From contig OY763072.1 of assembly GCA_963666865.1 (NCBI GenBank), positions 2,852,001 through 2,916,000 on the forward strand: a stretch of 64,000 bases of DNA. Reading direction: 5' to 3'. Positions 61,039 through 64,000 of this stretch are shown piece after piece. The stretch is from Bin87 sp963666865 (lineage in GTDB: Bacteria > Chloroflexota > Dehalococcoidia > Lucifugimonadales > UBA3495). The notes beneath the pieces were generated by a model, which was not told the DNA's origin, did no database searches, and saw only the letters and a list, made by a program, of their open reading frames with translations. The position numbers were made by a program, and so were the translations under genes. The stretch's first letter is position 1, and each line of letters starts with the position of its first letter.

Positions 61039-61656
61039 ATGCTTACAATCGGACTCACGGGTGGCATTGGCAGCGGCAAAAGCGTCGTGGCCGACCTGTT
61101 GCGTGAACAGGGGGCAACGATAATCGATGCAGATCAGCTGGGCCACGAAGCGTACACTCCGAATTCCGAAGCTTGGCGCCAGGTTGTCGCGGCCTTCGGA
61201 GAAGGAATACTGACGGCGGAAGGAGAGATAGACCGGCGAAAATTGGGGGCGATAGTCTTCTCCGACCCTGCCCAACTCGAGCGACTGAACGGCATCATGC
61301 ACCCGCTGATGGCCGACATGGTACAGCAGCGAAAAGTCCAGTTGTCCGAAGCAAGCGTAGCTGTCGCAGTTGTCGAAGCCGCCGTACTCTTCGAAGCCGG
61401 TTGGGAAACTTTAGTCGACGAGGTCTGGACCACCGTAGCCCCGGATGATGTCGTAATTGAACGCCTCCGGCAACGCAACGGACTGAGCGCGCAAGAGGCC
61501 AGTAAACGCATCAATTCACAGATGTCGTCCCAGGACCGAATTCGACGTTCCGACGTGGTGATCGAAAACGCGTCAGACCTGGTCGCTCTGCAGCGCCAGA
61601 TCAAAGCTTTGTGGGAGACTCGAGTCAAAGGAAAGGTAGATCAAGGCAATGGTTGA
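61039..61656 (+). CDS. coaE: Dephospho-CoA kinase
   Basis: A 205-residue P-loop kinase for the last step of coenzyme A synthesis. MLTIGLTGGIGSGKSVVADL is the start and Walker A, IIDADQLGHEAY the substrate loop and EAAVLFEAGWETLVDEVWTT the typical LLFE-like segment; RLRQRNGLSAQEASKRINSQ is the lid. The end overlaps the MoxR-type ATPase start by 8 bp. ATG at 61039 is chosen because the Walker A lies at residues 8-15 in the family. Confidence 0.93.
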   Translation: MLTIGLTGGIGSGKSVVADLLREQGATIIDADQLGHEAYTPNSEAWRQVVAAFGEGILTAEGEIDRRKLGAIVFSDPAQLERLNGIMHPLMADMVQQRKVQLSEASVAVAVVEAAVLFEAGWETLVDEVWTTVAPDDVVIERLRQRNGLSAQEASKRINSQMSSQDRIRRSDVVIENASDLVALQRQIKALWETRVKGKVDQGNG

Positions 61657-62560
61657 AGCAAACATCGAAATGCTGGAAGACGAACCCAGCTTCAAAGAGT
61701 TCGCCATCGAAGAATTTCTGGTCCGCAGCGAACCCTACTATCGCGCGGTCGGGGACGAGCTTGAGCTGTTCGAGGCAGCCTATGAACAGCACATCCCCGT
61801 CCTCCTCAAAGGCCCGACCGGTTGCGGCAAGACCCGGTTCGTCGAGTACATGGCTTGGAAACTCGGACGCCCCATTACCACTGTGCGCAACCAGGGCGTG
61901 CAGGAGATGCGGGAAGGCGAAGTCCGCGTCCCGTTGGTAACCATTGCCTGCCACGAAGACCTGACTGCCAGTGACCTGGTGGGTCGTTACCTGTTGGATG
62001 CCCAGGGCACCCGCTGGATCGACGGTCCCATGACCCGCGCCGTCAAGGCCGGGGCCATCCTATACCTCGACGAAGTGGTGGAAGCCCGCAAGGACACCAC
62101 GGTCCTGATCCACCCCCTCACCGACCATCGCCGGATCCTCCCGGTCGAAAAAACCGGCAACATCATCGAGGCCGATGACCGTTTCCTGCTCTGCATCTCC
62201 TACAACCCACACTACCAGAGCGCCCTCAAGGATCTGAAGCACAGCACCCGGCAGCGGTTCATTTCCATCGAGTTCGACTACCCGCCGGTGGATGTAGAAG
62301 CGGAAATCGTGGCCAAGGAAAGCGGTTGCAACGAAGATGAGGCCCATGCTCTGGCCCGCCTGGGTGACAAGATCCGCAATCTCCGGGAGCATGGTCTGGC
62401 CGAAGGCGCCAGCACCAGGCTGCTCATCTACGCCGGCCGTTTGATGCGACAGGGCATACCGGCTCGCCGGGCCTGCCAGGTAGCCATCGTGTGGACGCTC
62501 AGCGACGAGACGGAACTCCAGCGCAGCATCGAAGAGGTCGTGTACTCGATCTTTGAGTAG
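61649..62560 (+). CDS. MoxR/CbbQ/NorQ-type AAA ATPase
   Basis: A 303-residue AAA+ chaperone. VLLKGPTGCGKTRFVEYMAW is Walker A, AILYLDEVVEARKDTTVLIH Walker B with the following conserved His, FLLCISYNPHY sensor 1, and HSTRQRFISIEFDYPP the arginine-finger region. In the family it remodels a metalloenzyme together with a von Willebrand-factor-A partner (CbbO/NorD). That partner may be the open frame at 63179, two genes downstream. Confidence 0.9.
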   Translation: MVEANIEMLEDEPSFKEFAIEEFLVRSEPYYRAVGDELELFEAAYEQHIPVLLKGPTGCGKTRFVEYMAWKLGRPITTVRNQGVQEMREGEVRVPLVTIACHEDLTASDLVGRYLLDAQGTRWIDGPMTRAVKAGAILYLDEVVEARKDTTVLIHPLTDHRRILPVEKTGNIIEADDRFLLCISYNPHYQSALKDLKHSTRQRFISIEFDYPPVDVEAEIVAKESGCNEDEAHALARLGDKIRNLREHGLAEGASTRLLIYAGRLMRQGIPARRACQVAIVWTLSDETELQRSIEEVVYSIFE

Positions 62561-62589
62561 CCCCGGGCTTTGATTAGCAGGGAGACGGC

Positions 62590-63186
62590 ATGGGTGAGTT
62601 CACCCTTGACCTGATCAAGGACACCCTGGCGCATCGCCAAAGGTTTACTGCCGCCGCTGAAGGATTGATGCCGGCGGCAGTAATGTTATTGCTGTATCCC
62701 AAAGACGGCGAGTTCTGCGTCCTGCTCAACAAGCGCTCCATGACTGTGGAGCACCACAAGGGAGAAATGTCCTTCCCCGGAGGCGCCCGGGACCCCGAAG
62801 ACGCTGATTTTGAAGACACCGCCCTGCGCGAGACTGAAGAGGAAATGGGTATCGCCCGGGATGACATAACCATCCTGGGCCGATTGGACGACAACGTAAC
62901 GCGTTCCAACTTCCTCGTAAAAGTTTTTGTGGGCACCATCCCGTACCCTTATGAGTTCAATCCCAGTTCCCACGAAATCGCCGAGGTGGTAGAGATACCG
63001 CTGAGCGTATTGCGTGACAGTGCTACAATCCGTTGGGACTCCAGAATTGAAGACGGCGAACGGGTGGCCGTGCGCTCGTATGGCTACCAGCATCATTTGG
63101 TGTACGGCGCCACCGCTAAAATCCTTGACCAGTTCCTCGACATCATCGAGGAAGGGCTGACAAAGGAGGACACGAGCCTTGACTAA
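62590..63186 (+). CDS. Nudix hydrolase, CoA-pyrophosphatase type
   Basis: A 198-residue Nudix protein. The box reads GARDPEDADFEDTALRETEE then EMGI, matching Gx5Ex7REUxEExGU. Upstream, VLLNKRSMTVEHHKGEMSFP holds the LLxxR…HxGxxxFPGG element of the NudL/YeaB group that splits CoA and its derivatives. With coaE just upstream this suggests local control of CoA level. ATG at 62590 follows an SD GCAGGGAG. The end overlaps the next start by 8 bp. Confidence 0.88.
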   Translation: MGEFTLDLIKDTLAHRQRFTAAAEGLMPAAVMLLLYPKDGEFCVLLNKRSMTVEHHKGEMSFPGGARDPEDADFEDTALRETEEEMGIARDDITILGRLDDNVTRSNFLVKVFVGTIPYPYEFNPSSHEIAEVVEIPLSVLRDSATIRWDSRIEDGERVAVRSYGYQHHLVYGATAKILDQFLDIIEEGLTKEDTSLD

Positions 63187-64000
63187 TACCGCAACTGGCG
63201 ACCTGTTGACCGAACTGGGCAAACTGCCGCCGGCCGTAACGGAGGCCTATGAGGCCGTCGCCGACGCCATGGCCGAGTCCTTCAGTGATGAGGAAACGGC
63301 GCTGTGGGCCAGAGAGGGCGTAGCCATTGGCACCCAGACCGTCCGCTCGTGGGAATCAGCCGTTGAATACTACCGAGTTAGCCCGGAAGTGGCGCGCTCG
63401 CTAGCCTTCGCGTCCTTTATGCAGTGGGCGCGGTGCGGCACTTACCTTTCCCAGGATTCACCCACCTTGGCGGTAGCCTTTTTCAAGGCCAGCCCCTCCA
63501 TCGTCACCAACCTGCGGCCACAATACATCCCCCGCTGGGCCGGCTTGGGTCGTTCGCTCTACAAGGGCACCTGGAAGTCCAGCACCCTCGCTGCTCGGTT
63601 TTTCGAGGTCAGCCCGGATCTGGTGCGAAACCTTCCCTTCTGGGATGTCGAGGTCTTCGCCTCCTTGATTGAGGCGTTGTCCTACAAGTCTTACGACGTG
63701 GCCGCCGAATGCCTGGTCCTGGGGAGAGACGTCCTCCCGGCCATGGGTCGGGAGCGTGAAGCTTTCCTTTCCATGTCTCGCGCCCTCACCGACAGCAGTT
63801 GGCGTGAGGTAAAGGCGTGCCTCGAAATGGCCCCCCGCGCCTTGCAGCACGTTGAGGAAGGACAGACTGGGAGGTTCCTCCGGCTGGGCGAAAAACTGGC
63901 CAAGATGGGTCTCCGGGACACATCGCGGTTCCTCTATGACGGCGCCCAGGCCTTGTCCCACGTTTCCGCCGGCTCCCAGGGCCACATCCTCGACCTCTGT
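63179..64000 (+). CDS. N-terminal part of a large helical-repeat protein (runs off the right edge)
   Basis: An open frame of at least 274 residues from a TTG at 63179 to the window end. The SD AAAGGAGG (63162-63169) lies at ideal distance before it, and the start overlaps the Nudix stop. The sequence has repeating helical units with the pattern AxxFFxxSPxLVxNL (SPEVARSLAFASFMQW; SPSIVTNLRPQYIPRW; SPDLVRNLPFWDVEVF), suggesting an alpha-solenoid. In related operons the gene after a MoxR/CbbQ ATPase encodes a CbbO/NorD-like protein with a C-terminal vWA domain; that part would lie outside. Role inferred from position. Confidence 0.8.
   Translation, partial: MTNTATGDLLTELGKLPPAVTEAYEAVADAMAESFSDEETALWAREGVAIGTQTVRSWESAVEYYRVSPEVARSLAFASFMQWARCGTYLSQDSPTLAVAFFKASPSIVTNLRPQYIPRWAGLGRSLYKGTWKSSTLAARFFEVSPDLVRNLPFWDVEVFASLIEALSYKSYDVAAECLVLGRDVLPAMGREREAFLSMSRALTDSSWREVKACLEMAPRALQHVEEGQTGRFLRLGEKLAKMGLRDTSRFLYDGAQALSHVSAGSQGHILDLC

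Noticed and set aside
1..64000. CRISPR array
   Set aside because: No regularly spaced direct repeats were found; the repeats seen are dispersed palindromes.

Overview
The window looks like part of a GC-rich bacterial chromosome. The gene content fits a Chloroflexota-type organism (Dehalococcoidia/SAR202-like): many stand-alone catabolic genes (two M20 amidohydrolases, a benzoylformate-decarboxylase-like enzyme, acyl-CoA synthetase and dehydrogenase, a LutABC set), lipoprotein-type secreted proteins, and scattered short palindromic repeats. The phylum is inferred from overall flavour; no marker gene was compared.

Layout. Positions 1-10.2 kb are an insertion-sequence graveyard: IS4-like, rve/DDE, IS1182, IS701 and IS256 fragments, with one intact ISAs1 element nested inside an IS256 transposase. 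A tRNA-Thr(CGT) marks the return to chromosomal genes. From 10.6 to 15.4 kb lie a SLC13-type permease, a small non-autonomous relative of the ISAs1 element, an acyl-CoA ligase, GlnB and an EVE-domain protein. From 15.4 to 18.0 kb is a tightly coupled three-gene cassette (nuclease-like, OLD-like ATPase, nuclease-like) that I cannot assign to a named defence system. From 18 to 31 kb are catabolic enzymes, a BrnT/BrnA-like pair, two tandem paralogous membrane proteins with a sharp composition break, a cysteine desulfurase and two M20 peptidases. From 31 to 39.4 kb are a retropepsin-like module, a type II restriction-modification pair, glycerate kinase, an MNT/HEPN pair and lutABC.

From 39.4 to 46.6 kb the main feature is two adjacent thioredoxin-fold lipoprotein genes. 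Each is interrupted by an in-frame TGA at the first position of the CxxC motif (UPEC and UPVC), and each is followed 10 nt later by a small hairpin whose stem shows a compensatory base-pair change between the two genes. With selA at 56.7 kb, the best reading is a pair of selenocysteine-containing thioredoxin-like lipoproteins, which a plain ORF caller would split.

From 46.6 to 54.2 kb are thrS (TGS domain missing, helix-turn-helix-like tail added), prfB with its programmed +1 frameshift, and a dcd-ribD-ribE-ribB-ribBA operon whose last gene carries a zinc-ribbon-like insertion and an apparent 1-nt frameshift. From 54.1 kb to the end are a SIMPL lipoprotein, acyl-CoA dehydrogenase, selA, an alpha/beta-hydrolase without its nucleophile serine, an EndoQ-like PHP nuclease, rimI, coaE, a MoxR/CbbQ-type ATPase, a CoA-type Nudix hydrolase and the start of a large repeat-containing protein that runs off the window.

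Short palindromic repeats of at least three families occur throughout intergenic space. Two related tiny palindromic insertions break the IS256 transposase, and one repeat copy is read as part of a lipoprotein signal peptide.
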